From NCBI RefSeq assembly GCF_010233585.1, contig NZ_CP045997.1, positions 5,213,284 to 5,277,283 on the forward strand: 64,000 bases of DNA, in the 5' to 3' direction. Positions 54,979 through 64,000 of the stretch are shown piece after piece. Each line of letters begins with the position of its first letter. Within the stretch, counting starts at the first letter, position 1. Source of the DNA: Spirosoma endbachense (GTDB lineage: Bacteria; Bacteroidota; Bacteroidia; Cytophagales; Spirosomataceae). Made by a program: the position numbers and the translations under genes. The notes under the pieces are model-generated. The model worked only from the letters and a program-made list of their open reading frames with translations. It was not told the DNA's origin and made no database searches.

Positions 54979-55034
54979 AGGAGAGACGTAAGAAGGAAGA
55001 CGATTCAATAAGTCTTTTCGCTTGCGTCTCTCCT
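54979..55034 (+). terminator. Terminator-type hairpin after the PorP/SprF gene
   Basis: A 10-bp perfect outer stem (AGGAGAGACG with CGTCTCTCCT) continues inward with GC-poor pairs and three mismatches to a loop GATTCAATAA. CTTTAC follows. It is 22 bases past the stop and marks the likely end of the adhesin transcript. Confidence 0.65.
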
Positions 55035-55163
55035 CTTTACAGGTCAGCGTCAATTTCGGCGCAGTATTTGCTTTATTAATAGATATGTTCTCTTTGCTTG
55101 TTTACAAAGACATAGCAATTTATTCTGGCTCCAGTAACAGCCTTAAAAAGACCCATTGTTATT

Positions 55164-57545
55164 ATGATACGGATTTGCCCGCTTTTTAGTTTGCTCTGGC
55201 TGCTTATCGGACAGGTGTTCGCACAGTCGCTCAGTAAACAGGCCGATCGCCAGTTCGATCAACTGGCCTATGCTCAGGCCGTTAATCTATATGAACAAGC
55301 CCTGACGGGCACTGCATCGTTACCGGAAAATGAACGTCGAGCCGCTAAAGTGAAATTAGGGTATAGTTACCATCAGATTCATGATACGAAGAATGCTGAA
55401 CGAGTTTATCGCGATCTAATTGCAGGGGGCGAACTCCCTCCGGAATATTCCCAAAGTTATCTTTATTATGCTCAGGCGCTGGCTAGCAATGGCAAATACC
55501 GCGAAGCGCAGGAGATGTACGAAAAATACAGTAACGTACAAACTGACGACAAACGGGGCGCCAAATTCACGAAGCTTTATCGTGACGTAACTCCATTGAC
55601 GAGCAATGCCGACAGCTATAAAGTTGAGTTTTTGAAACTGAATACGCGTAAGGCGGAATTCAGTCCAATACTTTATAAAGGGGGATTGGTATTTGTTTCG
55701 ACAGGTGAGCCAAACGGAATCAAGCGGGTATTCAAATGGAATAGTACACCATTTCTGGATCTGTATTATCTGCCAGAAGCCAAAGACCTTCGGGGTTCAA
55801 CAGCATCCCGTCTGGGGGGGTCTACGCCAAAAGCTAAAAAGGCACCAAAGACCATGCTGATCCGGCCACTCGGTAGCGACGATTATACCGCACAAACGGC
55901 CAACGACTCACGGACGGTGGGTTTTTTTGGCGGAAATAATATCAACGCCGGACTAGGATATTCAGAGGAAGCAGTTAGCGAATCCGATCAGTTTAGCCGA
56001 TCTCTGAACACAAAATACCATGAGGGCCCAGCAACGTTTACTAAAGATGGTAGCCGCGTAATTTTTACGCGAAATAACTTCAATGATGGGAAGTCTCGTA
56101 AAAGTACCGATGGGGTTAACAAACTTAAATTATATACATCAACACAAACAAGCGGCTATTGGGGTAAAGTAGAAGAGCTTCCGTTCAATAACGACGAATT
56201 TTCGACAGGGCATCCCGCTCTTTCCCCAGATGATCAATTCCTGTACTTTTCATCTGATCGCCCAGGAGGATTTGGTGGAACCGATATTTACGTGTCAAAA
56301 TGGACGAATGGAAAGTGGTCGGAACCCATTAATCTGGGCAAAGATGTAAATACGAAAGGGAATGAAATGTTTCCATTCATTGATGAAAAAGGCAACCTCT
56401 ACCTGGCTTCCGATGGGCAGGCCGGATTAGGAGGTCTGGATATATTTTATGCTCAGCTTTCTGACGATGGGCAGCATGTCAAAAACCTTCGGAATGTTGG
56501 CGAACCGATAAATTCTCCACAGGATGATTTCGGCATCGTAACCGATGCTGAACGCAAAACCGGGTACTTCAGCAGTAATCGCAAAAATGGCGGAGCTGAT
56601 GATGATGTCTATCGTTTTACGCGTGAAGGACCTATGTATGCCTGCCGTGAACTGATGGTAAGTGTATTTGATGCTGACTCGAAAGAGCCATTGGCCAATA
56701 CATCGGTGGCCGTTGAGCGTGAAGGCAAAGCGAACGACAAGCAACTCAAAACGGATGCCGAAGGGTTGATGCGGATTTGCCTCGACGCCGACAGTGATTT
56801 TAAATTCCTGGCAAGTCGTGAGGGTTATATTGATAATAAAATCGGATTCTCGACCAAAGATTTATCCGACGATTTGCCATCCCGTATCGAAATACCGCTC
56901 GCTAAGCCGAAAGAAGAGGCAAAACCTGCCACAAGCAAGCTGCGTGGTGTTGTAACGACCCAGACCAATAAGAAGCCTATTGCGGGTGTGAAAGTAGTAT
57001 TGGTCAATGAATGTGACGGAACATCGCAGGAAACCACGACTGGGGCAGATGGTAGCTACGAGTTTATGGTACAGTCCGGTTGCGATTACTCGCTCGAAGC
57101 CATGAAAGACAATATGGGAACCAATGGTGGCAGGATTACTAAAGACGGTTCAGGATCGCCCGATCTGACGATGTTCAAGAAAGGCGATGTTATTAAAATT
57201 GATAACATTTATTATGACCTCAATAAAGCAACCATCCGTCCTGATGCAGCCCTCGAACTCGATAAAGTGGTAGCCCTGATGGCCAAATACCCGACAATGA
57301 AAATCGAAATGCGGTCGCATACCGATAGCCGGGCTACTTCCACATATAACAAAACATTATCGAGTAACCGCGCCAAAGCTGCCGTAGCTTACCTGAAGAA
57401 AAAAGGTATTTCGGCTAAGCGAATGGTTGCCAAAGGGTATGGAGAAAGCCTGTTACTGAACAAGTGCAAAGATGGCGTCAACTGTCCTGAAGAAGTACAC
57501 CAGCAGAACCGTCGGACAGAAATCAAGATTCTGACGCTGGAGTAG
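55164..57545 (+). CDS. OmpA-family protein with TPR, PD40 and carboxypeptidase-like domains (PorE-like)
   Basis: 793 residues. Signal 1-20 (QVFAQ), then TPR-like helices (~22-140), a PD40/WD40-like propeller (~165-490: SPILYKGGLVFVSTGEP, LSPDDQFLYFSSDRPGGFGGTDIYVS), two CNA/carboxypeptidase-type domains (~495-660) and an OmpA C-terminal peptidoglycan-binding domain (~675-790: DLNKATIRPDAALELDKVV, RSHTDSR, LSSNRAKAAVAYLKKKGI, with the conserved Asp and Arg). This order matches PorE of type IX secretion and the related Bacteroidota OmpA-PD40 proteins. It should stand in the periplasm, tying the outer-membrane complex to the wall. Between two PorP/SprF genes, it suits a T9SS accessory role. Confidence 0.88.
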   Translation: MIRICPLFSLLWLLIGQVFAQSLSKQADRQFDQLAYAQAVNLYEQALTGTASLPENERRAAKVKLGYSYHQIHDTKNAERVYRDLIAGGELPPEYSQSYLYYAQALASNGKYREAQEMYEKYSNVQTDDKRGAKFTKLYRDVTPLTSNADSYKVEFLKLNTRKAEFSPILYKGGLVFVSTGEPNGIKRVFKWNSTPFLDLYYLPEAKDLRGSTASRLGGSTPKAKKAPKTMLIRPLGSDDYTAQTANDSRTVGFFGGNNINAGLGYSEEAVSESDQFSRSLNTKYHEGPATFTKDGSRVIFTRNNFNDGKSRKSTDGVNKLKLYTSTQTSGYWGKVEELPFNNDEFSTGHPALSPDDQFLYFSSDRPGGFGGTDIYVSKWTNGKWSEPINLGKDVNTKGNEMFPFIDEKGNLYLASDGQAGLGGLDIFYAQLSDDGQHVKNLRNVGEPINSPQDDFGIVTDAERKTGYFSSNRKNGGADDDVYRFTREGPMYACRELMVSVFDADSKEPLANTSVAVEREGKANDKQLKTDAEGLMRICLDADSDFKFLASREGYIDNKIGFSTKDLSDDLPSRIEIPLAKPKEEAKPATSKLRGVVTTQTNKKPIAGVKVVLVNECDGTSQETTTGADGSYEFMVQSGCDYSLEAMKDNMGTNGGRITKDGSGSPDLTMFKKGDVIKIDNIYYDLNKATIRPDAALELDKVVALMAKYPTMKIEMRSHTDSRATSTYNKTLSSNRAKAAVAYLKKKGISAKRMVAKGYGESLLLNKCKDGVNCPEEVHQQNRRTEIKILTLE

Positions 57546-57636
57546 TAATGGCTTGATCTGTGTTAGCAGGACAGGGGCAATCTACCATTAAAAGAGTATC
57601 GCTGAACATCATATTCATACCTGTATGGCCTAAGCA

Positions 57637-57669
57637 ATCAACCCCGCCCGGTAGTCGAGCGGGGTTGAT
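57637..57669 (+). terminator. Hairpin after the OmpA-family gene
   Basis: An 11-bp perfect stem (ATCAACCCCGC with GCGGGGTTGAT) around an 11-base loop. No clear U-run follows (GTTAATC), so strength is uncertain. It is about 92 bases after the stop and 72 before the second PorP/SprF gene. Confidence 0.5.
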
Positions 57670-57740
57670 CGTTAATCAAAGGTCCGATTAGGTTTTTAGC
57701 ACAAAACCCCGCAATTTGGGTTCCTATTCCTCAACAACCT

Positions 57741-58658
57741 ATGTCTGTTTTTATCCGTAAAAATCCCCTTTTTCTGCTTTTTTGCTTTGTTGTACTAGTT
57801 ACGGCTCGTCCTGCTCTGGCGCAACGCGAAGTACTTTACTCGCAATACCTGGTCAACCCATTAAGTATCAATCCGGCTTATGCGGGTAGTCGCGAGTCGT
57901 TTCATTTGTCGGCTTTTCTACGACGTAAATGGATAACTGCCCGTAATGCACCGATAACGCAGAGTGTTTCGGGCGATGGAGCCATAGACAATGGCCGGAT
58001 TGGTTTGGGTTTTCAGGCCCTGAACGATCGTATGGGCGTGTTGGCCGCTACTGGTGTATATGGTAGTGTGGCGTATCGATTTAATTTGCCCGCCCTGGCT
58101 AAGCTATCGATCGGTGTGCAGGGTGGTGTCAACGTGTTACCGGTCTATGATTTCACCAGCGCATCGAGCCTGAACCGGGCTGTTGGAAGCTTTGGTGTTG
58201 GGATTTATTATCAGGCTGAACACTTTTTTGGCGGGATTTCGATGCCCGAAATCGTGTCGAAGGGAGTAAATCTGGCAGGACAGACAATTTATCCCGCCGT
58301 TCGGCCGATTATGGTGAATGTGGGTACGAAAATCAGCATTGACGAAGGAACCGTACTGATTCCATCTATTCTTGTATCCAAAATTGAAGATCGGCCATTG
58401 GGTATCGACATAAACGCCCGAATCTGGTTTGGCGAAGAATTTGGACTTGGGGCCTCCTATCGCAGTAACAGTCCTGGGGTTATTCAGACAAATTATTTGC
58501 AGGCTCTGGCAGAATATCAATTGACAAAATCAATTCGGATAGGATATATTTTTAACTCAAAAACACCCGAAAGCCCGTTGTCTAATCAGTATTATGAGAA
58601 GAGTGTTCATGAAATTATGTTTCGCTTTTCGCCGGGCCTACTCAAGTTTTCATATTAA
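57741..58658 (+). CDS. Second PorP/SprF family protein
   Basis: 305 residues with signal (about 1-29, ALAQ). Family start: REVLYSQYLVNPLSINPAYAGSRESFHLSAFLRRKWITARNAPITQS, then beta-barrel-type strands and a Phe-rich end (EIMFRFSPGLLKFSY). It is clearly a paralogue of the protein at 53977, with looser similarity, and its DNA looks less GC-rich. It follows the OmpA-family gene after a hairpin, and its own partner may be that protein or another CHU_C adhesin elsewhere. The AAA gene begins about 100 bases after its stop. Confidence 0.92.
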   Translation: MSVFIRKNPLFLLFCFVVLVTARPALAQREVLYSQYLVNPLSINPAYAGSRESFHLSAFLRRKWITARNAPITQSVSGDGAIDNGRIGLGFQALNDRMGVLAATGVYGSVAYRFNLPALAKLSIGVQGGVNVLPVYDFTSASSLNRAVGSFGVGIYYQAEHFFGGISMPEIVSKGVNLAGQTIYPAVRPIMVNVGTKISIDEGTVLIPSILVSKIEDRPLGIDINARIWFGEEFGLGASYRSNSPGVIQTNYLQALAEYQLTKSIRIGYIFNSKTPESPLSNQYYEKSVHEIMFRFSPGLLKFSY

Positions 58659-58762
58659 ATGTCCCTGTTGTTTATCGCTATTGGCTTAAACTGTCGCTCG
58701 GAGTATGCTATTTATTAATTTTAAGGTAATTTAGTACCGTAAAACCGTAATCTAAAGCCCAC

Positions 58763-59875
58763 TTGAAGCCTCAGGAAGAGTTTTCAAAAGCCGAAATGTT
58801 CCGCTACCTGACGGCCGATAGCCGTATGCCTAATCATCAAACCATTCAAAACTTGTACATTCCCAGCGACCTCGATCGTGAGTTTCCGATGGCACCGCAC
58901 TTTGTGCAGGCTTTTGGCAGCTATCCGAACTACCTGCATTTCAATGACGATTTTAAGCCGTCGGCACGGGCATTGCTGGATGAGCGTGGGTTTGACCTGA
59001 TCAATCTCTCAACCCGCGTTAACGACGATGGTTGGCATACAGTTGAGCGTATCTATCAGCATAACGATGGTGTAGTGCTCAAGGCTGAGTTTGTTGGCGA
59101 GCGATTCTTTAGACTGTATGGATTTTACCGTGATGAGGGCTCTGCGCGGGCATTGCTGGATGGATTTCAGGATCATAAGTACGTTCATGAGGAAAATCAG
59201 ACTCATATTTATTTGATTCAGAGTGGCTTGGGTGGGTTACATACCGAACGGGTTGAAATTCTGCCGCCTGATATCAACCTCGACCTGCATTATAATGACG
59301 ATTTCCAGCCGGTTCATGAACGACTGGTTACGTTGCTGGCACAACCCAAAAGCAAAGGGTTGATTCTGCTTCATGGCGAACCCGGAACTGGCAAAACAAC
59401 CTATATCAAATATCTGAGTTCACTGGTCAAAAAGGACATGCTTATTTTACCACCCTACATGACCAACTACCTGACATCGCCGGAGATCATTCCATTTTTG
59501 CTCGATAATAAAGACTCTGTACTGATTATTGAAGATGCTGAGCGCATTCTTCAATCACGGGAGGCCGGTGGAGATACCAACAGTGTATCGAACATATTAA
59601 ACCTTACCGACGGTTTGCTGGCCGATTGCATGCACATTCAGGTTATTGCTACCTTCAATGCCAGCAAGCACCTACTGGACAAAGCCCTGTTACGGAAGGG
59701 ACGTCTGATGGTCGATTACGCATTTGGTAAGCTGGCGGCCGATAAAGCCAATGAGTTGCTGGCACATATTGGTATGGAGTACCGAACCAAAGAACCAATG
59801 ACTTTGGCTGACATATTCAATATGGAAGAACAGACCGTTTCGGGTGAGCGGCATGAAGTCAAAATGGGATTCTAG
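58763..59875 (+). CDS. AAA-type ATPase
   Basis: 370 residues if started at TTG 58763 (an in-frame stop lies four codons upstream; the first ATG is at 58796). The N-terminal ~190 residues are an unassigned alpha/beta domain. The AAA domain (about 195-340) has Walker A GEPGTGKTTYI, Walker B DSVLIIEDAE and a sensor-type IATFNASKHLLDKALLRKGR. It is a cytoplasmic, single-ring AAA ATPase; in Bacteroidota this subgroup has no known client. It ends in a 4-base overlap with the convergent iron-permease gene: both stop codons share CTAG. Confidence 0.82.
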   Translation: MKPQEEFSKAEMFRYLTADSRMPNHQTIQNLYIPSDLDREFPMAPHFVQAFGSYPNYLHFNDDFKPSARALLDERGFDLINLSTRVNDDGWHTVERIYQHNDGVVLKAEFVGERFFRLYGFYRDEGSARALLDGFQDHKYVHEENQTHIYLIQSGLGGLHTERVEILPPDINLDLHYNDDFQPVHERLVTLLAQPKSKGLILLHGEPGTGKTTYIKYLSSLVKKDMLILPPYMTNYLTSPEIIPFLLDNKDSVLIIEDAERILQSREAGGDTNSVSNILNLTDGLLADCMHIQVIATFNASKHLLDKALLRKGRLMVDYAFGKLAADKANELLAHIGMEYRTKEPMTLADIFNMEEQTVSGERHEVKMGF

Positions 59876-60396
59876 CTCTTTACCGATTGAGTTTTGGCCT
59901 GTTGTTTATGAGTCTGCTTCTCTTTTTGACGTACGACCCGGCGTTCTTCTAATTCTTCCAGTTTGTCTTCGTGTATTTCTTCTGCTTCTTCAATTGAGTG
60001 CGATTCCGAAAGAGTCGCTTCTGCTTTTGCCCGTTCGGCCAGTCGCCCAAAAAATTCGTGCAGGGCATGAAGCTCCGCTTCCGTCAGATCTTCGACATTG
60101 AGCAGCCTGTTGCTGGCTTTTCGATTAACGGCCAGCAATTCATTCAGTTTAATCTGCATCGCAAGCGAGTCTTTATTTTGCGATTTCTGAATTAGAAAGA
60201 CCATCAGAAACGTAATGATAGTGGTACCCGTATTGATTACTAATTGCCAGGTATCAGAATAGCCAAAAATTGGGCCTGTAATGACCCATATAACGATTGT
60301 TAATAAAGCCAGCAGAAATGCAGTTGAGGAGCCAGTCGCCTGGGTAGCCCTCGACGCAAATTTTTCAAAAAATCGAGTGAATTTACTAGTTTCCAT
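59872..60396 (-). CDS. Low-affinity iron permease family protein
   Basis: 174 residues. Two membrane helices (about 27-45 and 52-70; AFLLALLTIVIWVITGPIFG, WQLVINTGTTIITFLMVFL) are followed by IQKSQNKDSLAMQIKLNELL, the conserved core of the low-affinity iron permease family (PF04120, first known in yeast Fet4). The C-terminal third is a charged helical tail rich in Glu and Lys. Bacterial members are half as long as Fet4 and their transport role is unproven, so 'iron' is a family label only. It is divergent from the thioredoxin-fold gene's promoter side and overlaps the AAA gene at the stop codon. Confidence 0.85.
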   Translation of the reverse strand: METSKFTRFFEKFASRATQATGSSTAFLLALLTIVIWVITGPIFGYSDTWQLVINTGTTIITFLMVFLIQKSQNKDSLAMQIKLNELLAVNRKASNRLLNVEDLTEAELHALHEFFGRLAERAKAEATLSESHSIEEAEEIHEDKLEELEERRVVRQKEKQTHKQQAKTQSVKS

Positions 60397-60516
60397 ACGG
60401 TAGGAATGGTTTACAGCCTGAATGATTAACTACCTTAACATTATCCTGCCCGGTTTGTGAGATTAAATGATTTTAATCTAGCTTGAAGGTAGAAGCCGGT
60501 CAAATGTTAGCACCCG

Positions 60517-61461
60517 TTATTTGCCCAAATTTTTAGTTTGACTTGAAAATTTCAGGCGGTAAGCATCAGCCGCTTCCTGTTTCTGGACATCCGATCTAAT
60601 TGCCGACGGATTAGCCGAAATGATGTTTCGTTCACTATTGGCAATAAGCGATTCGAGAAGCGATTCATCATTAGTTGCGCATGCGTGCTCGAAGTCATTG
60701 GCAAGTACACGGGCTAGGGCATCGGAAACCATCACTGCCACACTTTGTTTGGTTGAGTCAACAGAGTCTGGCCGGTTTTTGATGAGGTAGCCAAATGCTT
60801 TGGTATTGGATGATTGAATCGCCCCGGCGATAAATGAAATCGACTCATTTGTCGAGCGTTCCTGCTCAGGTAGTGCGTCAAGATAAGCATCCAGCACCTC
60901 ATCGATGGGCCGGTTAAGTGCTTTACAGGTCGCCAGATATTTTCTCAGAAATGGTGCATCACGCCGACCCTCCGCATAGTCTTTGTCTCCTTTGGCAATT
61001 GTTGGTCGGAACTGGGGCAACGCCAGCATATGGTTGGCCTGATCGATCATGGCATTTACACCTCCGTAGCCAACCGATCGGTGAATTAAATCGCCGTTTG
61101 AGGTTATATATAGCCCGGTTGGATAACTCGATACAGCGTACCGTTTCGCGATCTCAATACCCTCACCTTTTTCGGCATCGAGCTGATAGTTGATGAAATG
61201 AACGTTGAATTTAGCGCCCACTTTCGGGTTAGGGAACGCTTCTTTAGCCATTCGTTTGCAGGGCGGGCACCAGGTTGTATAAATGTCCAGAAAGATCGGT
61301 TTGTTCTGGCGTTTGGCTTCGGCTACTACGGTTTTCCAGGAACCTCTAAAAAACGAAATACCCGATGGATTGTCGGACGGAAGAGCTGCACTAAAGACCG
61401 TTGTGCCGACTGCCACGAACAGAACTACGCCCAGACTAAATCGTAAAAAGCAGGATTGCAT
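60517..61461 (-). CDS. Exported thioredoxin-fold protein with long C-terminal extension
   Basis: 314 residues from the ATG beginning MQSCFLRFSLG, which gives a Sec signal; an upstream frame adds ten residues. Residues about 35-145 are thioredoxin-like with IYTTWCPPCKRMAKEAF (the CxxC redox pair) and the cis-Pro in SSYPTGLYI. The rest (~150-314) is helical and has no known domain. It should act in the periplasm as a thiol-disulfide reductase or oxidase. It is on the opposite strand to the ABC exporter. Confidence 0.85.
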   Translation of the reverse strand: MQSCFLRFSLGVVLFVAVGTTVFSAALPSDNPSGISFFRGSWKTVVAEAKRQNKPIFLDIYTTWCPPCKRMAKEAFPNPKVGAKFNVHFINYQLDAEKGEGIEIAKRYAVSSYPTGLYITSNGDLIHRSVGYGGVNAMIDQANHMLALPQFRPTIAKGDKDYAEGRRDAPFLRKYLATCKALNRPIDEVLDAYLDALPEQERSTNESISFIAGAIQSSNTKAFGYLIKNRPDSVDSTKQSVAVMVSDALARVLANDFEHACATNDESLLESLIANSERNIISANPSAIRSDVQKQEAADAYRLKFSSQTKNLGK

Positions 61462-61721
61462 GGAGAAAGGTACTGTTTTCTGCACGGCCAATGAAATGAA
61501 CTTAGTTTGTTCAGAAAGGTAACAGATGGTTTTAACTATTGATTTACGGAACCTGAAAATCTTCTATAAATCAAAATGGTTCGGATCGGATTAAGGTACA
61601 AAATAGGAAGCCTGCCTATGAATTTTTTTCGCAACCGGTAGCTTGACCTGAGTGCCTGAATCCTGGAGCAGCGAGATAAGGATTGTGAACTAATCCCCGG
61701 TTGCACTTGTCTTTTGGGTAT

Positions 61722-63581
61722 ATGGCAAAAACGGTAACTCCACACGCTAATCCCACTGATACTAAGGAACAAATAAGCTGGCGCGAACGCTTCGCAGCCC
61801 TCGGCAATCTGCCCGCCTTTTTTCGCTTAGTCTGGGAAACTTCGCCCGGCTTGTTTCTGGGCAACGCATCTTTGCGCCTGATTCGGGCGGCAATTCCGGC
61901 CGCAACACTCTACATTGGCAAACTTATTATTGATCAGGTTGTAGCCCTGAATAAACATACGGCTGGGTCAACTCCCGATGATACGAACTATCTGTGGTGG
62001 CTCGTTGCGGCTGAGTTTGGACTGGCTATTATTTCGACGGCGCTGGGTCGGGCAGTTTCGTTAATGGATAGCCTATTGGGCGATCTATTTGCGAACAAGA
62101 CATCGATTCGGCTGATGGAACACGCAGCCACGCTCGATCTGGAACAGTTTGAAGATGCTACGTTTTATGACAAGCTCGAACGCGCCCGCCGACAAACGAC
62201 GGGTCGGACGGTGCTTTTGTCGGGTGTATTCGGGCAAGTACAGGAGTTGATTTCGGTGGCCTTTCTGGCTGCTGGTCTGGCAATCTACAACCCCTGGTTG
62301 TTACTCCTGATTCTACTGGCCGTAACGCCATCCTTCATTGGTGATAATTATTTCAATCAGCGGAGTTATTCACTATCGCGTTCGTGGACACCCGAACGGC
62401 GCGAACTTGACTACCTGCGCTTCATTGGCGCTAGTGACGAAACGGCCAAAGAGGTCAAGATTTTCGGATTATCCAATTTCCTGATTGATCGCTTCCGTTC
62501 CCTATCGTGGGAATACTTTCTCAAAAATCGATCATTAGCCATTAGTCGGGCGGGTTGGGGAACACTACTGACCGCTCTCGGTACGGCGGGTTACTACGGA
62601 GCTTACGTCTGGATTGTTATGCGGGCAGTTGGTGGCCAGATTTCGCTGGGGGATCTGACATTCCTGGCGGGATCGTTCCGGCAGGTTCGCGGTTCATTGG
62701 AAGGTATTTTACTTCAGTTCAGCAGCCTGACACAGGAAGCCATCTATTTACAGGACCTCTTCGATTATTTCGCCATTCAACCATCGATTCACTCGCCCGG
62801 TATAGCAAGGCCATTTCCGAATCCGATTCGGGAAGGTTTTGTTTTCGAAAATGTTGGGTTTAAATACACAAACTCAGAGCGCTGGGCATTGCGTAATTTG
62901 TCGTTTACGCTCCACGCGGGCGAGAAGCTTGCGCTCGTCGGCGAAAATGGTGCGGGTAAAACAACACTCGTTAAGCTACTGGCCCGCCTTTACGATCCCG
63001 CAGAGGGGCGGATTTTACTCGACGGATATGATCTCCGCGAATATGATTTGATGGAATTACGGCGGAACATCGGCGTTATTTTTCAGGATTATACCCGCTT
63101 TAAAATGTCGGCAGGCGTAAACATTGCAGTAGGTGATATTGACGAACGGACCAACCAGCCCCGCATTGAAGCGTCGGCGCAACGAAGCCTGGCCGACACG
63201 GTTATTGCCAAACTCGCCGGTGGTTATGACCAGCAGTTGGGCCGCTCATTTGGTAAAGGCGTCGAACTGTCGGGGGGCGAATGGCAGAAAGTTGCCCTCG
63301 GCCGGGCCTACATGCGCGACGCTCAATTAATTATTCTGGATGAACCGACAGCCGCACTTGACGCTCGCGCCGAATATGAGGTGTTCCAGCGCTTCGGAAA
63401 ACTGACTGATGGAAAATCGTCGGTGATTATTTCGCACCGGTTCAGTACCGTTCGAATGGCCGACCGGATTCTGGTTCTGGAGAATGGTACACTGCTCGAG
63501 ATCGGCAGCCATTACGAATTGCTGGAGAAGGATGGTCGATACGCTGAATTGTTTGGTTTGCAGGCCAGAGGGTATCAATAG
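61722..63581 (+). CDS. ABC transporter, fused permease and ATPase (type IV exporter)
   Basis: 619 residues from the ATG at 61722 (a TTG at 61701 would add seven). A six-helix membrane domain (~35-335) with a second part starting near GNASLRLIRAAIPAATLYIG is followed by the nucleotide-binding domain (~375-605): Walker A GENGAGKTT, Q-loop VIFQDYTRFK, signature LSGGEWQKVALGRAYMRD, Walker B LIILDEPTAALD and H-loop SHR. It is a half-size homodimer-type exporter; lipid, drug or peptide export are all possible. Its strand partner downstream is a secreted unknown protein. Confidence 0.9.
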   Translation: MAKTVTPHANPTDTKEQISWRERFAALGNLPAFFRLVWETSPGLFLGNASLRLIRAAIPAATLYIGKLIIDQVVALNKHTAGSTPDDTNYLWWLVAAEFGLAIISTALGRAVSLMDSLLGDLFANKTSIRLMEHAATLDLEQFEDATFYDKLERARRQTTGRTVLLSGVFGQVQELISVAFLAAGLAIYNPWLLLLILLAVTPSFIGDNYFNQRSYSLSRSWTPERRELDYLRFIGASDETAKEVKIFGLSNFLIDRFRSLSWEYFLKNRSLAISRAGWGTLLTALGTAGYYGAYVWIVMRAVGGQISLGDLTFLAGSFRQVRGSLEGILLQFSSLTQEAIYLQDLFDYFAIQPSIHSPGIARPFPNPIREGFVFENVGFKYTNSERWALRNLSFTLHAGEKLALVGENGAGKTTLVKLLARLYDPAEGRILLDGYDLREYDLMELRRNIGVIFQDYTRFKMSAGVNIAVGDIDERTNQPRIEASAQRSLADTVIAKLAGGYDQQLGRSFGKGVELSGGEWQKVALGRAYMRDAQLIILDEPTAALDARAEYEVFQRFGKLTDGKSSVIISHRFSTVRMADRILVLENGTLLEIGSHYELLEKDGRYAELFGLQARGYQ

Positions 63582-63643
63582 CCTTTCTGTGGTTTGAGTA
63601 GTAGTTGTATTGATTCGCCTTACTGAATAAAAATACGTTAAGG

Positions 63644-64000
63644 ATGAAAACGATCTCTGCCTTCTTGGCTTCATACAGCCTGGTTGCCGTTGTTATGGCC
63701 CAAACGCCTACTGTGCCTTCGCCCGATGTGCAGATTAAGGCCGCAATTCTGGCTGCTCCGGCAGATAAACGCGACGCAGCAACGGTATATGGTTATAGCG
63801 CAAAGAATGAGTTTGTCGTGCTGCGGAAAGGGACAAACGAACTGATTTGTCTGGCCGACGACCCCGCTCAGAAGGGATTGAGCGTGTCGTGCTACCATCG
63901 CGATCTGGACCTGTTTATGGAGCGGGGCCGGATTTTGAAAAAGGAAGGTAAAAAACCAGCCGAAATCCTGGCTATTCGCGAGCAGGAAACCAAGGACAAG
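63644..64000 (+). CDS. Secreted protein of unknown function, 5' part
   Basis: The frame runs from ATG 63644 to the window's end, so only 119 residues are visible. A Sec signal (MKTISAFLASYSLVAVVMAQ) begins it. The mature start reads as soluble alpha/beta (VQIKAAILAAPADKRDAATVYGYSAKNEFVVLRKG...) with Cys at about 71 and 83 (residues CLADDPAQKGLSVSCYH), possibly a disulfide. I do not recognise the family. It follows the ABC exporter by 62 bases on the same strand. Confidence 0.6.
   Translation, partial: MKTISAFLASYSLVAVVMAQTPTVPSPDVQIKAAILAAPADKRDAATVYGYSAKNEFVVLRKGTNELICLADDPAQKGLSVSCYHRDLDLFMERGRILKKEGKKPAEILAIREQETKDK

Noticed and set aside
1..64000. Search for tRNA, rRNA, insertion sequences, integrases or prophage genes
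   Set aside because: Read through the intergenic stretches on both strands; none seen, though a computed search could still find short RNAs.

Overview
The window is chromosomal DNA from a Bacteroidota of the order Cytophagales; the closest feel is Spirosoma or a relative in the same family (inference from protein style, not from a marker gene). The signs are a TonB-dependent receptor with a carboxypeptidase-like N-terminal domain, PorP/SprF-family proteins, a C-terminal gliding/T9SS type B sorting domain (CHU_C), LytS/LytTR signalling, promoters of the TTG / TAnnTTTG type and many secreted proteins with lipoprotein or Sec signals. I saw no rRNA, tRNA, CRISPR array, insertion sequence or prophage.

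Layout. 1-5.7 kb: the 3' end of a beta-lactamase-fold hydrolase, an unknown Tat lipoprotein, a small gene with a clean terminator, a frameshifted secreted nuclease, an M15-like peptidase and several small unknown genes. 5.8-20 kb: extracytoplasmic hydrolases (an esterase/SMP-30 fusion, an M43 metalloprotease with eleven FN3 domains, a secreted Pfs-type nucleosidase, a GH1-like glycosidase, an esterase and an SGNH hydrolase), then metX behind a SAM-I riboswitch. 20.5-31 kb: a DciA-like protein, a polysaccharide deacetylase/glycosyltransferase pair, a KirBac channel, an S66 peptidase homologue, an AT-rich deiodinase-like lipoprotein, M42 and M23 peptidases, a Kelch lipoprotein, a POT transporter and a SUI1/YciH protein. 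31-37 kb: a minus-strand block of a TonB receptor, a SnoaL-like protein, a TPR-like protein, a pentapeptide-repeat LytS kinase, a LytTR regulator and a small membrane protein. 37-43 kb: an acetyltransferase, cmk, an FAD oxidoreductase and a large TolB/beta-barrel outer-membrane protein.

43-58.7 kb is the most distinctive region. A giant adhesin (about 3270 residues from the preferred start) carries DUF11, SdrD-B and four-cysteine Ig-like repeats and ends in a type B T9SS sorting domain. It is followed after 5 bases by a PorP/SprF protein, then an OmpA/PorE-like lipid-free periplasmic protein, then a second PorP/SprF protein. The likely logic is an adhesin exported by T9SS and held or displayed by its own SprF-like partner. 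The window ends with an AAA ATPase, a low-affinity iron permease homologue, a thioredoxin-fold protein, an ABC exporter and the start of a secreted unknown protein.

Convergent and tandem transcription units are separated by unusually long, nearly perfect inverted repeats (arms of 15-30 bp), which serve well as punctuation when reading the map. Nothing here is clearly a new defence or mobile system. The best candidates for new biology are the adhesin/PorP unit, the pentapeptide-repeat sensor kinase with its TonB receptor block, and the deiodinase-like lipoprotein.
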